From Diphasiastrum complanatum (taxonomy: Eukaryota > Streptophyta > Lycopodiopsida > Lycopodiales > Lycopodiaceae): a stretch of DNA of 64,000 nucleotides. Position numbers and translations under genes: made by a program. Shown in pieces: positions 63,691 to 64,000 of the stretch. Position 1 is the first letter of the stretch; each line of letters starts with the position of its first letter. Location of the stretch: contig CM055094.1 in the NCBI GenBank assembly GCA_029204225.1, forward strand, positions 31,677,427 to 31,741,426, in the 5' to 3' direction. The notes under the pieces are model-generated. The model worked only from the letters and a program-made list of their open reading frames with translations. It did not search any database and had not been told where the DNA came from.

Positions 63691-64000
63691 TACGTGCTAA
63701 CATAGAAAAAATGAAAAAGAGAGAAATAAAACTCCGTGGCATGTGTTTTGTAAGTCCACGTACGAGTGTCTGTTAATAAACTTCCGCCATGGCATGTGTT
63801 TATAAGCCCGTGAGTAGAACCTTAAAAAATAATAAAATAGCTTAAACTTAGATTTAGAACTTAGACTTAGAAAACTTAAGATTAAAAATATTTTGTCTTA
63901 AGTTTTCCTAAGTTAAGAAACTTTGAAGTTCTAAAAAGGCTAGAAATAGATTAGTCCCATAAGTTAGTGGATACTTATGGAATACCCTCTTTGCCATAAA
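63683..64000. mobile_element. LTR-like start running off the window
   Basis: TGTTAGCATACGTGCTAACA at 63683-63702 is an LTR-like TG start made of a 7-bp inverted repeat. It is followed by two near copies of CCGTGGCATGTGTTTT.TAAG.CC (63734 and 63787) and an A/T-rich stretch. CATGGCATGTGTTTATAAGCCC resembles the gypsy 1 LTR beginning (GGCATGGCATCCTACATGTATAAGCCC), so it may be an LTR of a related gypsy inserted in the RNase H fragment. The other end is outside the window. Confidence 0.5.
63866..63912. repeat. 16-bp inverted repeat (AT-rich hairpin)
   Basis: CTTAGAAAACTTAAGA (63866-63881) faces TCTTAAGTTTTCCTAAG (63896-63912), complementary apart from one extra base, with a 14-base loop. Confidence 0.9.

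Noticed and set aside
1-64000. tRNA, rRNA or telomeric repeats
   Set aside because: Only tRNA-complementary primer sites were seen; no cloverleaf-like gene, rRNA segment or TTTAGGG array was recognised by eye. A covariance-model scan was not possible here.

Overview
The window looks like repeat-dense nuclear DNA of a land plant. It is AT-rich, packed with decayed Ty1-copia and Ty3-gypsy LTR retrotransposons in both orientations, and carries one clearly host-type gene split by GT-AG introns. That gene (about 46.4-48.2 kb, + strand) encodes the C-terminal part of a FORKED / VAN3-binding protein, a plant-specific family with a DUF828 region and a PH domain. One clear host gene in 64 kb suggests a large, transposon-inflated genome. 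The sequence alone does not settle whether it is a fern, gymnosperm, other non-flowering plant or angiosperm.

Layout. 0-1.8 kb: a + strand copia pol fragment split by an 832-bp solo LTR with a perfect 5-bp target duplication. 1.8-4.95 kb: two - strand copia fragments (A and B) joined head to tail. 4.96-10.2 kb: a 5'-complete, 3'-truncated + strand gypsy element with LTR, tRNA-Asp-type primer site, a leader full of complementary decamers, a three-knuckle gag and a protease region. 10.6-11.6 kb: - strand copia protease/integrase. 11.6-15.7 kb: mostly non-coding, with microsatellites and an LTR-like repeat. 15.7-17.2 kb: 3' end of a - strand copia with its LTR; the same block recurs in pieces at 31.9-32.5 and 33.6-34.7 kb. 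17.5-20.6 kb and 36.45-42.28 kb: two copies of one gypsy family, the second with both LTRs. They share a frameshift and a stop codon and carry different large deletions. 29.3-31.8 kb: the best-preserved copia gag-protease-integrase. 24.2-29.2 and 42.3-46.3 kb: mainly non-coding, with dispersed repeat copies and a GC-rich hairpin array.

46.4-48.2 kb is the FORKED-like gene, set among GA/TC microsatellites, with a possible tail-to-tail - strand exon at 48.6 kb. 48.8-52.6 kb is non-coding with a long TC tract and an 18-bp minisatellite. 52.6-58.9 kb holds copia RNase H ends, several LTRs and a decayed coding region of unknown family. 58.9-61.2 kb is a long - strand copia of the same family as the window start. 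61.2-62.8 kb holds two protein-like segments I could not assign; the - strand one has a clear HPCLYC zinc-ribbon-like motif. 63.1-64 kb is a gypsy RT/RNase H fragment running into an LTR-like sequence.

No retroelement here looks autonomous: all carry stops, frameshifts or large deletions. The two gypsy copies differ repeatedly by CAG versus TAG, as expected from deamination of methylated CHG cytosines. The only gene likely to serve the host is the FORKED-like one. The most unusual structural signals are the gypsy leader repeats, the paired LTR hairpins, the GC-rich triple hairpin, the unassigned HPCLYC protein and the decayed coding region near 53-55 kb.
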